Positions 7,000 to 14,465 of a stretch of DNA of 41,713 nucleotides are shown in pieces. The translations under genes were made by a program, and so were the position numbers. The notes beneath the pieces are model-generated. The model saw nothing but the letters and a program-made list of their open reading frames with translations, ran no database searches and was not told where the DNA came from. How positions within the stretch are numbered: the stretch's first letter is position 1; every line of letters starts with the position of its first letter. Source of the stretch: Ruminococcus sp. (lineage in GTDB: Bacteria; Bacillota; Clostridia; Oscillospirales; Ruminococcaceae); NCBI GenBank assembly GCA_017542125.1, contig JAFXXU010000007.1:1-41713 (forward strand), written 5' to 3'.

Positions 7000-7042
7000 T
7001 GGTTGCGGGGGCAGGATTTGGACCTACGACCTTCGGGTTATG
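7000..7042 (-). other. 3' half of initiator tRNA-fMet: attachment-site scar
   Basis: The minus strand starts at the anticodon CAT and reads CATAACCCGAAGGTCGTAGG, then TCCAAATCCTGCCCCCGCAA and CCA, which is the 3' half of an initiator tRNA. No 5' half lies at higher coordinates. The break point is again in the anticodon loop, as at the tRNA-Ser scar. It probably came in as an attP copy that integrated at a secondary site, or lost its partner half by deletion. Confidence 0.88.
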
Positions 7043-7077
7043 CACTTTTCGAGGCCTTTTTGTGCTATTCTATTTTA

Positions 7078-7569
7078 TCACAAACACATTCCCGTTCTGA
7101 TGTAATGCCCTTCCTGAACAGCTGCAAAAGTCGCCACTGTACATACCGTAATCGCTGAATATTTCAGTTGTACTATCGAAAATGTCAACGGTAGTATAAA
7201 AAGCAATATCCCTGTCACCTTATTCATTATTGAATGAACAGCCACCAGCTTTCTTTGTGCATTGAATCCTGAAATGATGTTGACTATCTTTATCAGCGCT
7301 ATCAATACGATCCATACATATAGCCATGTAGGGATATTAAAGACAGGGAGCAGCTTTATCAGGCAACAGACTACAAAAATAAAATCAGCAGCAGTATCAA
7401 GTTTCGATCCAAGTGCACTGACGGTACCTGTTTTCCTTGCAACCGTACCGTCTATCATGTCGCTGATCCCCGCTGCAATGTACAGAGTATAAAACGGCGG
7501 TGAAAATGCGGGAAAGAGCAGCAAAGCTATACTGCAAACAATTCTGATAGCGGTAATAATATTCGCCAT
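7078..7569 (-). CDS. CDP-alcohol phosphatidyltransferase family protein
   Basis: The 163-residue membrane protein carries the complete family signature D-x2-DG-x2-AR-x8-G-x3-D-x3-D as SDMIDGTVARKTGTVSALGS followed by KLDTAADF. This metal-binding motif transfers a phosphoalcohol head group onto CDP-activated lipid. About five hydrophobic segments follow. It ends EGHYIRTG, common in short Firmicute homologues. The start at MANIITAIR is preferred because it lies 1 nt after the TAA of a VOC-family remnant, which suggests translational coupling. The longer frame overlaps that remnant. The acceptor alcohol is unknown. Confidence 0.85.
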   Translation of the reverse strand: MANIITAIRIVCSIALLLFPAFSPPFYTLYIAAGISDMIDGTVARKTGTVSALGSKLDTAADFIFVVCCLIKLLPVFNIPTWLYVWIVLIALIKIVNIISGFNAQRKLVAVHSIMNKVTGILLFILPLTFSIVQLKYSAITVCTVATFAAVQEGHYIRTGMCL

Positions 7570-7570
7570 T

Positions 7571-7684
7571 TTAAACAGGTGTTCCCACTTCGATAAGATT
7601 GCCGTCAGGGTCATAAAATCGTATCACCTTCTGTCCCCAGCTGTGCGTCATGAGGCGGTTCACATTCCGAAGAAAGTACCTTCC
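7571..7684 (-). pseudogene. VOC/glyoxalase-family C-terminal fragment
   Basis: Thirty-seven codons end in THSWGQKVIRFYDPDGNLIE and VGTPV, the last beta-strand and metal-ligand Glu of vicinal-oxygen-chelate enzymes. The TAA is followed after 1 nt by the ATG of the phosphatidyltransferase. The upstream domain halves are gone. The head of the fragment overlaps the end of the small ORF at 7660-7824 in another frame. Confidence 0.65.
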
Positions 7685-7824
7685 TTAGGCATACTGTAAA
7701 TTCTCGTTTCTTTTTGTATGAAATCATTGATGTTTTCATCAAAAACATATGTAAGAAGACCACGATTATCGACTCGCGAGCGAAGCCTGTATATTTTCAC
7801 TTTTTCAAATAATTCTTTTATCAT
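7660..7824 (-). CDS. Small ORF, 54 aa, unknown
   Basis: The frame reads MIKELFEKVKIYRLRSRVDN, RGLLTYVFDENINDFIQKET and RIYSMPKEGTFFGM. It has a plausible protein composition but no clear Shine-Dalgarno and no family I recognise. It stops inside the VOC fragment and could be the head of another deleted gene. Confidence 0.35.
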   Translation of the reverse strand: MIKELFEKVKIYRLRSRVDNRGLLTYVFDENINDFIQKETRIYSMPKEGTFFGM

Positions 7825-7853
7825 CACATTCAATCACATTAACAGAATTTATG

Positions 7854-8510
7854 TCATTTGTGTATTTTACTCTCAATACGCAAACTTGCTTCTATATGCA
7901 TAATCCAATGTCTTGAAAACGGCATCTGTATCAAACCGCGAATATCTTTGCCGCACCAATAATCAATAAGCCACACAGCATTCTCGTTACTGCTTACAAC
8001 ATTCAATTTCTGCAGGATTTCTTTGCGTTCCGCCGATATTCTTTGTTTAAGCATTTCATAAGACAATTCACGCAGAATTGCTTCGGTACTTTCTTTGACC
8101 TCCGAAATATATGAATATAGTTCATTTATATCTAATTGCTTTGAAAAATCAAATATTTCATTTTTTACAAGCTCGTTACCTGTTGTGATGATAGGGGAAT
8201 TAATGCGCTCTTTGTAATTGCCTGAAAAGAATATCTGTTCATCACAATTTATCAGTGTGTGTGCGACAATATCCTCAATTCTGAAAATATGCCATAAAGA
8301 ATATGCGATCGTCTTACTATGGTAGCCGTCTGCATTTATGAAAGGAATCGCATTAAATTCCTCTCTGTGAAGATTATTCTTGAATGATATGATTGTCCGC
8401 ATAAGACTATTACGCAATTCAAATAAGGTGCTTATTCCGTCAATATAAGTATCTTTCTTTTTCATTTGAGCTTGCATTGTTTTGTTAAGTTCAGACAATT
8501 CTTTATTCAT
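7854..8510 (-). CDS. DinB/YfiT-like helical protein
   Basis: The 218-residue protein contains YHSKTIAYSLWHIFRIEDIV, resembling the metal-binding His helix of DinB-superfamily four-helix bundles, and ends MPFSRHWIMHIEASLRIESK. The start at 8510 is supported by AGGTGAAAAAT directly upstream; the ORF overlaps the stop of the isochorismatase fragment. A motif near residue 185 (VWLIDYWCGKDI) resembles the C-terminus of the element protein at 4087-4626. DinB-like enzymes are often thiol-dependent transferases or stress proteins, but the role here is unknown. It is probably co-transcribed with the TetR gene. Confidence 0.55.
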   Translation of the reverse strand: MNKELSELNKTMQAQMKKKDTYIDGISTLFELRNSLMRTIISFKNNLHREEFNAIPFINADGYHSKTIAYSLWHIFRIEDIVAHTLINCDEQIFFSGNYKERINSPIITTGNELVKNEIFDFSKQLDINELYSYISEVKESTEAILRELSYEMLKQRISAERKEILQKLNVVSSNENAVWLIDYWCGKDIRGLIQMPFSRHWIMHIEASLRIESKIHK

Positions 8511-8658
8511 ATTTTTCACCTGCATGCTTGATATAATTGATCTGCATATTCTCTGTCACAGCCCAGTCGATAGCCTGATTGATCCGATCAATGATCTTTC
8601 TGTAATTCTTAGTAATATCATTTTGAATGTCAATGATGACGAGTGCTTTATTATTCAT
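8503..8658 (-). pseudogene. Isochorismatase-family hydrolase, N-terminal fragment
   Basis: The 51-residue frame MNNKALVIIDIQNDITKNYR, KIIDRINQAIDWAVTENMQI, NYIKH is the first beta-alpha unit of isochorismatase-like hydrolases, with the catalytic Asp in IDIQND. It then runs into AGEKYE and a stop overlapping the DinB-like start. The family is normally about 170-200 residues, so Lys and Cys of the triad are missing. A good GGAGTG ribosome site remains, and the frame overlaps the TetR gene by 8 nt. Confidence 0.75.
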
Positions 8659-9253
8659 TTCTATCACTCCCATAAGTTTTGATAAAATGCCGGCTGAATG
8701 CTTTGATCTGTGATATAGCCTCAGCCGCTTTTCCAGGCTCACGGTCACAAAGATGTATCAGTGAAGAAACAGGCGCAGTATAGGCAAACGCAAGCATTTT
8801 GGGGTCATCGTTCCTCAGCAAGCCTTTATTCATCATGCCGTCAAAAATATATGTGAACATCTCGGTCAGTCCCGTCAGGAAGTGCTTCGTTGCGAGCTGC
8901 CTTGCACGGTCGTCACGGTACTGCTCAATAGACAGCAGCTTTCTTGTCATCACTATTCTTTCATCATGCACCGTAATATCGACCATTCGCATTGTCATTG
9001 CAACAAGTTCATCAAGAGTATCGGGTACAGGCGGCAGATTCTCCGCCGAACCGAAGCGTTCATTGTAATATACGATCATTCTGTCCAGCAAAGAGTTCCA
9101 TATCTCCTCCTTGCTCTTATAATGCTTATACATTGATGACTTCACAAGCCCCAGCGATGCGGTCAGCTCACGGATATTCGTACCGTCATATCCCTTCTGC
9201 GAAAACTGCCTGAGTGCTTCATCGAGTATTCTTTCCTTTGTATCCTTTGCCAT
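8651..9253 (-). CDS. TetR/AcrR-family transcriptional regulator
   Basis: The N-terminal HTH spans residues 5-50 (KERILDEALRQFSQKGYDGT, then LGLVKSSMYKHYKSKEEIWN), typical of TetR. The remaining about 150 residues form the divergent helical ligand domain. Total length of 200 aa is standard. A strong promoter upstream contains two copies of an operator (see 9274-9330), so autorepression is very likely. The downstream co-transcribed genes are the isochorismatase fragment and the DinB-like gene. The inducer is unknown. Confidence 0.92.
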   Translation of the reverse strand: MAKDTKERILDEALRQFSQKGYDGTNIRELTASLGLVKSSMYKHYKSKEEIWNSLLDRMIVYYNERFGSAENLPPVPDTLDELVAMTMRMVDITVHDERIVMTRKLLSIEQYRDDRARQLATKHFLTGLTEMFTYIFDGMMNKGLLRNDDPKMLAFAYTAPVSSLIHLCDREPGKAAEAISQIKAFSRHFIKTYGSDRNE

Positions 9254-9273
9254 AATTTCCTCCGATAATAAAG

Positions 9274-9330
9274 AGTGACCTATCGTTCACTTACTATCTA
9301 TATTATAGCGAACGATAGGTCACTTGTCAA
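9274..9330 (-). promoter_or_regulatory. TetR promoter with paired operators
   Basis: TTGACA (9325-9330) and TATAAT (9302-9307) have a 17-bp spacer. Two 15-bp arms, AGTGACCTATCGTTC (9274-9288) and its exact inverse (9310-9324), flank the -10. Each arm is itself part of an 18-bp imperfect palindrome (9274-9291 and 9307-9324), with centres 33 bp apart (about three helical turns). One site fills the -35/-10 spacer; the other covers the start point. Confidence 0.88.
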
Positions 9331-9345
9331 TAGGCATTTATATAT

Positions 9346-9624
9346 TTGCGCATATCAAACAACCAATCCGATGATCTTTTAGTGTTAATGGCGAAAAACA
9401 CTTGGGATGCCCTTTATGATATCGTTGGCGACGAGGAAGTAGAAGTTATCATCACTCTTAACGACTATGATGTAACTACTCCCGATGAGTCCGAGCCTAA
9501 GGAGACCGAGAGCAAGGCTGACGAGAAGAAGTCCGATAACCCCAAGACCGGTGCTGTTGCAGCTGTTATCGCTGTTACCGCTCTTGCCGGTGCTGCAGTA
9601 GTTATCACCAAGAAGAGAAGCTGA
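9346..9624 (+). pseudogene. C-terminal fragment of a secreted protein with sortase-type NPKTG signal
   Basis: The frame carries a charged Glu/Lys linker, then NPKTGAVAAVIAVTALAGAA and VVITKKRS: a sorting-type motif, hydrophobic helix and basic tail. The preceding WDALYDIVGDEEVEVIITLN looks like the end of an extracellular domain. There is no signal peptide and no Shine-Dalgarno before the ATG at 9388. Only the tail of a larger surface protein therefore seems to remain. A strong terminator follows. Confidence 0.6.
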
Positions 9625-9670
9625 TCAAGCCTTAAATAGACCTGACAGTTTTATCTGAATAATAATTATG

Positions 9671-9704
9671 CGCCTCTGCGGAACGCTCCGCGGAGGCGTT
9701 TTTC
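9671..9704 (+). terminator. Intrinsic terminator
   Basis: CGCCTC and TGCGGA pair with TCCGCG and GAGGCG around an ACGC loop, followed by TTTTT. Confidence 0.85.
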
Positions 9705-9755
9705 TGTCCCGGGGGAAAGGCGGCAGGAAATTGGTTTGATATGACCCGCAAACAC

Positions 9756-9784
9756 TTGAAGAATAACAGCAGTTGTATTATAGT
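9756..9784 (+). promoter_or_regulatory. Promoter of the diguanylate cyclase gene
   Basis: TTGAAG (9756-9761) and TATAGT (9779-9784) are 17 bp apart. The ATG at 9821 follows AAAGGAAG. Confidence 0.6.
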
Positions 9785-9820
9785 ATTATTCGGAGATCAA
9801 ACGAAAGGAAGTTCCGGTCG

Positions 9821-11672
9821 ATGAATTCCATAAGGACGAAAACAACGCTGATAACCGTTGCGTCCATAGTTCTTGCGGTCACGGTGACTGCTGTGCTGGC
9901 TATCAATGCGATCATAGATATAGGCAAGAAAAGCTCGGATCAGATCCTCCGTCTGCTCTGCGAGACAGGCGAGAAGAACCTGGACGCATATTTTGACAGC
10001 GTGGAACACGCTGTTGCCACCGTGTCCTCCTATGCGGAGACCGACCTTGAAGAGACCGATTCTCTTGAGCTGGAGAGCCACATGGAGCGCTTCAACACCT
10101 TTTTCAGAAAGGTGGCTTCACAGACCAACGGCGTTCTTACATACTACTATCGTATAGACCCCGCCTTTTCCAAGGAAAGCAAGGGCTTCTGGTATGTGAA
10201 TGAGGAGGGCACCGGCTTCGTTGAGCACGAGGTCACGGATATAACCTCCTATGACACCACCGACACCTCCGCTCTTGTGTGGTTCACGGTGCCGAAAATG
10301 ACCGGTAAATCGGTATGGCTTCAGCCTTATTTCACGGAGAACCTGGATGTGCTGGTGCTTTCCTATAACGTTCCGATATATCAGTTCGGCAGGTTCGTGG
10401 GGGTCATCGGCATAGAGACAGATTACAACATTATCTCCGAGATCGTGAACAGCATAGAGCTCTACGACAACGGCTATGCCTTCATCAACGAAGACAACGG
10501 AGATATAATCTGCCACCCGAATATCAATGTTGAGACCATTACCGGGCCGAACAAGCCGAAGGTGCCGGAGGGGCTTTTGAGCAGCGAATCAGTGATAACC
10601 TACACCTTCGAGGACGTCGAAAAGCAGGCGGTGTGGTTAAGGCAGGGCAACGGAATGCGGCTGAACGTTACGGTGCCGGTGTCGGAGGATAAACGGAGAT
10701 TGGGAGAGCATCGTGTGGAAGATAGCTATTGTCTCTGTGGTGCTGCTTATCGTGTTCATCCTTATCACTACCCATTTTTCAGGGCATATCACCAAGCCGC
10801 TGCGGGAGCTTACCAAGGCTGCGGCACAGGTTACTGAGGGCAATTACGATGTCAAGCTCGACTACCACGGCAGCGACGAGGTGGGAGTGCTTTCCCAGAG
10901 CTTCGGGCAGCTGGTGGGGAATATCAAGACCTACATTGGCGAGCTCAACGAGCTGAACGATCAGCTTAAGGAGGACAACCTTACTCTTGAAGCCGCCACG
11001 CTCCGGGACTCTCTGACCGGTGTACGGAACCGCTTTGCGCTGCGCCGGGACTACAATTTCTACGGCGAACAGCACATTCATCTTATGATGCTGGATATAG
11101 ACGATTTCAAGGGAGTCAACGACAATTTCGGTCATTCGGTGGGAGACTATCTGCTGAAAAAGACCGGAGATGCACTGATAGACATTTTCGGCTCGGAGTA
11201 CAGCTATCGCTACGGCGGCGACGAGTTCACGGTTATTCTTCCGGACTATGCGGAGGAAGATTTCCAGAGTGCTGTAGAGGTGCTGAAAGATAGGCTGGAG
11301 TCTATCCGCCTTGAAGACAAAAAGCTGCCTGTGCATTTCTCGGCGGGTTATGTTTACGGGAGGACGGACTTAGGCGACGACCTGCGGCTCATGCTCCGGC
11401 AGGCGGATGAGCTGCTTTACAAGTCCAAGGGCAGCGGCAAGAGCACCTTCAAGGGGGAGCCCTACGACAGGGAATACGCTGCCGACAACTCTGGTACGGC
11501 AGCCCATATAAGCGATCTCGCTGTTGGGGTCGCCCTTTTTATAATAGTGCAGGTTGTATGGAGCGTCGATGAAGGAGAAGTTGGGGAAAAGTCTCTTTGC
11601 CGATACGCGGCAGGCCAGCTTGAAGAGGTCGTAGTTGCTGTGCTTTTTGCAAGTTTTTCTGCAAGCAAATAG
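9821..11672 (+). pseudogene. Membrane diguanylate cyclase (dCACHE-HAMP-GGDEF), frameshifted
   Basis: The first frame has a TM helix (residues about 8-30) and a dCACHE-like ectodomain (GFWYVNEEGTGFVEHEV, VLSYNVPIYQFGRFVGVIGI, YAFINEDNGDIICHP). One extra G in GGAGGAT near 10687 shifts the frame; the correct sequence would give VPVSEINGDWESIVWKIAIV. The second frame supplies TM2, HAMP (ITKPLRELTKAAAQVTEGNY) and a GGDEF domain with an intact RYGGDEF site. No RxxD inhibitory site precedes it. After KGEPYDRE the frame runs through the antisense of an nrdD fragment, so the native C-terminus is also lost. The single-base shift could be a sequencing error or phase variation. Confidence 0.85.
11470..11655 (-). 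pseudogene. nrdD: Anaerobic ribonucleotide reductase (nrdD) internal fragment
   Basis: The minus strand encodes KHSNYDLFKLACRVSAKRLF, PNFSFIDAPYNLHYYKKGDP and NSEIAYMGCRTRVVG. This is an unmistakable internal block of class III ribonucleoside-triphosphate reductase, which is normally about 700 residues. Only about 60 codons are present, with no start or end. It is wedged between the truncated cyclase and the truncated permease. Confidence 0.85.
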
Positions 11673-11734
11673 TCAGTATTGAATATCTTTCTTCTCGATA
11701 TGCGGCTGAACTCATGCAATTCAACACACGAGTG

Positions 11735-11959
11735 AAGTGTCTTCTTTGTGCGCTCGGGCGGAAAGAAGCTCTGGATATACGAAACAATAAATATCAGCAG
11801 ACAAAGCAGCAGCATTATCTTTATGATATCATAGATAAAGAATTGCAGGCTTCCGCCAACCTTGCCCCCGGTATCAAGACCGCAGGCGTTCAGCAGCGAG
11901 CCTATGAGCCTGTTCAGCCATTTCATTCCGAATATATCGTCTTGTATGAAGTCCCACAT
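11735..11959 (-). pseudogene. ArsP/DUF318-like permease, N-terminal fragment
   Basis: About 74 codons read MWDFIQDDIFGMKWLNRLIG, SLLNACGLDTGGKVGGSLQF, then FIYDIIKIMLLLCLLIFIVS and SFFPPERTKKTLH. This matches the head of the permease family linked to ArsR and C_GCAxxG genes, putative metal(loid) or metal-thiol exporters of about 300-350 residues. Homology ends after KKTLH, and the frame drifts into non-homologous sequence. The ATG shares its A with the TAA of the C_GCAxxG gene, so coupling is retained though the product is lost. Confidence 0.75.
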
Positions 11960-12405
11960 TACCGATCCTCTCTCCCGAGCATTTCGGCAACGATCTCGGC
12001 GGCTGCCCTTACCATTTCAGGGCACAGGGAACGGAAAAGACCGTTAGCTCGTGCGCAGCTTTTGCCCTCATTGTTGGAGATATCACAGTCAAGCAGCTCC
12101 CGGCAGATATACGAGCCCTTACGTTTTTTGAACTCCTCAAGGAACTGAGCTGCTTTTGCCCCCTGAGCGGCGCGGCTGTCGGTATCGTTCAGATCGAACT
12201 GACCGTATTTCATTCCGAGCACCATCAGCGCACCGGTACACGCACCGCAGACCTCTGCCTTGCTCATACCGCCGCCGAAGCAAGCACCTATCAGAAGCGC
12301 CTGTTTTTCAGTTATCCCGAACTGATCCGCAAATGCGGCAAACACCGCCTGTGAACATATAAATCCGTTTTTGTAGTACTGTACTGCTTTCGTTGCAGTA
12401 TCCAT
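11959..12405 (-). CDS. C_GCAxxG_C_C family redox-type protein
   Basis: The 148-residue protein has the family's Cys pattern: FICSQAVFAAF, GACFGGGMSKAEVCGACTGA and, near the C-terminus, CRELLDCDIS, CARANG and SLCPEM. Members are thought to bind metal or Fe-S or act in thiol redox, and are often encoded with ArsR regulators and permeases, as here. The RBS is AGGAGCGTAAGAAA before the ATG. It ends by overlapping the permease fragment. A palindromic ArsR-like site lies just upstream. The biochemical activity is not established. Confidence 0.85.
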   Translation of the reverse strand: MDTATKAVQYYKNGFICSQAVFAAFADQFGITEKQALLIGACFGGGMSKAEVCGACTGALMVLGMKYGQFDLNDTDSRAAQGAKAAQFLEEFKKRKGSYICRELLDCDISNNEGKSCARANGLFRSLCPEMVRAAAEIVAEMLGREDR

Positions 12406-12426
12406 TTTCTTACGCTCCTATCGTTA

Positions 12427-12446
12427 TATTTAGATATATCTATATA
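12427..12446. promoter_or_regulatory. Palindromic site between arsR and the C_GCAxxG gene
   Basis: A perfect 12-bp core TAGATATATCTA (12431-12442) is extended by TAT/ATA. Its TCTATA half-site also occurs in the arsR promoter, suggesting a second ArsR operator. Confidence 0.5.
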
Positions 12447-12483
12447 AAGCCGTTTTTATAAGCCGTATCAGGGATACGGCTCG

Positions 12484-12792
12484 TTATTTATTACAGCATT
12501 TACTTTCTGTGTCTTTAACAGCGGTGATATCTTTCAGGCAATCCATAGCGATCTCAGCGCCCTCGGAAGAAATGGAATAGTGCATCCACTTGCCCTCTTT
12601 CCTGCCCACCACAAGACCGCTGTCGCAGAGGACTTTCATATGGTGAGAAAGCGTGGGCTGGCTCAGGTGCAGTTCTTCAAGAAGATGACAGGCACACAGC
12701 TCACCTTTTTGCAGGATCCTGATTATCTGCACTCTGTTTTCATCGCACAGGGCTTTGAAGATAACTGTTATCTGCTTGTTGGAAAGCTCCAT
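12484..12792 (-). CDS. ArsR/SmtB-family metalloregulator
   Basis: A 102-residue winged helix of standard length. ELCACHLLEELHLSQPTLSH contains the CxC-type metal(loid)-binding pair on the alpha-3 helix, as in arsenic-responsive ArsR proteins (ELCVCDL), followed by the recognition helix (SQPTLSHHMKVL). A terminal KCCNK adds two Cys. It likely represses itself and the downstream C_GCAxxG and permease genes, releasing DNA when thiophilic metal(loid) binds. Arsenite or antimonite is the best guess. Confidence 0.9.
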   Translation of the reverse strand: MELSNKQITVIFKALCDENRVQIIRILQKGELCACHLLEELHLSQPTLSHHMKVLCDSGLVVGRKEGKWMHYSISSEGAEIAMDCLKDITAVKDTESKCCNK

Positions 12793-12816
12793 TCAATCAC
12801 CTCATATTGAAGATTT

Positions 12817-12850
12817 TCTATATTATAGCACACATATAGAAAGTTGTCAA
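12817..12850 (-). promoter_or_regulatory. arsR promoter with embedded operator
   Basis: TTGACA (12845-12850) and TATAAT (12822-12827) have a 17-bp spacer. Inverted arms TCTATAT (12817-12823) and ATATAGA (12834-12840) overlap the spacer and the -10. Confidence 0.8.
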
Positions 12851-12880
12851 TGTGTTTTTGAAAGATTTTTCGGAATAATA

Positions 12881-12911
12881 TAACGGAGCTGCTGCGTACA
12901 GCTGCTCCGTT
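12881..12911 (-). terminator. Terminator of the MBL-fold gene
   Basis: Arms AACGGAGCAGCTG and CAGCAGCTCCGTT pair at 11 of 13 positions around a TACG loop. The T-tract is weak (ATATTATT). Confidence 0.6.
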
Positions 12912-12916
12912 GTTAT

Positions 12917-13735
12917 TCATAGGATCCCGCTCACTGTTTCCCCGCTGTGCAGAGCGCGGAGCTTATCTCCCATGACCGTTTTCATCAAGTCAAATGCGGG
13001 GATGCCCGTGCAGTGGCCACTGTAAAAGACGGTGTTCAGCTGCACAAGCTCACGGGCTGTTTCGAGGATGACTGATTTTTCTTCGACGGTATGTTCACCG
13101 TCTTTTTTCATCATATGGAAACCACTAAGGACATAGTCCGGCTCACTGCCGAACACCTCGCGGTAGCGGTCGAGGATGTTCAGTATGCCGTTGTGGGCGC
13201 AGCCGGACAGCAGCAAGCGCTTTCCGTTCTGCGTGATGACAAGGCACTGCTCATGTCTGAAATCGTCGGGGACTTTCCCGCCGTTTTCTATACGCGAGAG
13301 CTTACAGTTGCCCTGGGGATAGCACCGTCTGCCGGTGATGCCGCTGAACAGGAAAAGCTCATCGTCGAGGCGCAGATCACCGTCGATAAGCCGGACATTC
13401 GGCAAATCGAGGATATCCTTGTCGATGCCGATATAACGCTCACCGTTATAGTGCGGTTCTGCTGCCCGGCGCTGCATGATTATATGCGCTTTACTGTTTA
13501 TCTTTGATAACGGGACGATCCCGCCCGAGTGATCGTAATGCCCGTGGCTGAGTATCACGGTATCAACTGCTGAAAGGTCAACGCCCACAGCCTCGGCATT
13601 CTTCACAACAGCGTCCGTCTGTCCCGCATCGAGAAGGAGCCTGTGCTTTTCGGTCTCGATGTAGAGCGAGAGGCCGTGCTCGGCGATGCAGTCCTCCCGG
13701 CCGCAGGTGTTCTCCACAAGTGTGATAATTTTCAT
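12917..13735 (-). CDS. Metallo-beta-lactamase-fold hydrolase
   Basis: The 272-residue protein has the zinc motif LSHGHYDHSGG (residues about 62-72), a CAHNGILNILDR segment typical of the subfamily annotated as dihydropterin-ribofuranosylaminobenzene phosphate synthase-like, and a final SGHCTG His. It is coupled to the DUF134-NifX gene: its ATG overlaps that gene's TGA. The same pairing is common in anaerobes, where these genes are grouped with Fe-S or Mo/Fe cofactor handling. The substrate is unknown. Confidence 0.85.
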   Translation of the reverse strand: MKIITLVENTCGREDCIAEHGLSLYIETEKHRLLLDAGQTDAVVKNAEAVGVDLSAVDTVILSHGHYDHSGGIVPLSKINSKAHIIMQRRAAEPHYNGERYIGIDKDILDLPNVRLIDGDLRLDDELFLFSGITGRRCYPQGNCKLSRIENGGKVPDDFRHEQCLVITQNGKRLLLSGCAHNGILNILDRYREVFGSEPDYVLSGFHMMKKDGEHTVEEKSVILETARELVQLNTVFYSGHCTGIPAFDLMKTVMGDKLRALHSGETVSGIL

Positions 13736-14448
13736 CAGTGCTTACCGCAGCCGTGGTCGCCGCAGGAGTGCCCCTCGCCGTGATCGTGGTGGTGATCGCA
13801 GGTGGGGTTGGAATTCTGAACAAGGGTCTGTGCGAGGAAGGCTTTTACTGCGTCGTCGGCGCTGCCGGAGTTACCGCCGTAGAGGGTGATGCCCGCTTCC
13901 TGCATAGCCATCTGAGCGCCTCCGCCGATGCCTCCGCAGATAAGCACATCGGCTCCCGCGTTTTTCAAGAATCCCGCAAGTGCGCCGTGGCCTGCGCCCA
14001 TTGTTCCGACCACCTGCTCGCTGATTATCTTGCCGTCGGCGACGTCATAGAGCTTGAAATGCTCCGTTCTGCCGAAGTGCTGGAAGATCTGTCCGTTTTC
14101 ATAAGTTACTGCTATTCTCATAATCGTGCTTCCTTTCCGTGCGATCTCCTCCGAGACCGTGTTATCGAGAGTGTAATTTCCGCCCGAAATGACGATGCGC
14201 CTGCCCTCCACCAAAGCCTGTGCCAGCTTTTTCCGGGCACTGTCGTATATCGCCGTAACGGTGGTCCGGGCAACGTTCATCTCGCCCGCGCACTGCTCCT
14301 GGGTCTTGCCGGCGTAGTCGATAAGGCGTATGGTCTCAAACTCGTCCAGCGACATTGTCACCGTATCGTTTGCCGTGTCCTGATCCGGGGCAAAGCTCCA
14401 GTAATCGGGGTAACAGCAGATACGGCGGGATTTCTGAGGTCTTGGCAT
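13735..14448 (-). CDS. DUF134 regulator fused to NifX/NafY-type cofactor-binding domain
   Basis: Two domains are fused in 237 residues. The DUF134 part (residues about 1-100) starts MPRPQKSRRICCYPDYWSFA and contains a sigma-70 region-4-like HTH (KTQEQCAGEMNVARTTVTAI). The second (residues about 109-215: MRIAVTYENGQIFQHFGRTE, ADVLICGGIGGGAQMAMQEA) is a dinitrogenase iron-molybdenum cofactor biosynthesis domain. The tail DHHHDHGEGHSCGDHGCGKH is a strong metal-binding motif. GGAGATG precedes the ATG at 14448. The protein may sense a metal cluster and regulate its own operon and the divergent chromate transporter; the target is inferred. Confidence 0.87.
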   Translation of the reverse strand: MPRPQKSRRICCYPDYWSFAPDQDTANDTVTMSLDEFETIRLIDYAGKTQEQCAGEMNVARTTVTAIYDSARKKLAQALVEGRRIVISGGNYTLDNTVSEEIARKGSTIMRIAVTYENGQIFQHFGRTEHFKLYDVADGKIISEQVVGTMGAGHGALAGFLKNAGADVLICGGIGGGAQMAMQEAGITLYGGNSGSADDAVKAFLAQTLVQNSNPTCDHHHDHGEGHSCGDHGCGKH

Positions 14449-14465
14449 GGTCACATCTCCTTTCT

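Noticed and set aside
7000-7042. Complete tRNA-fMet gene
   Set aside because: Only the anticodon-to-CCA half is present; no CGCGGGG-type 5' half exists at higher coordinates.
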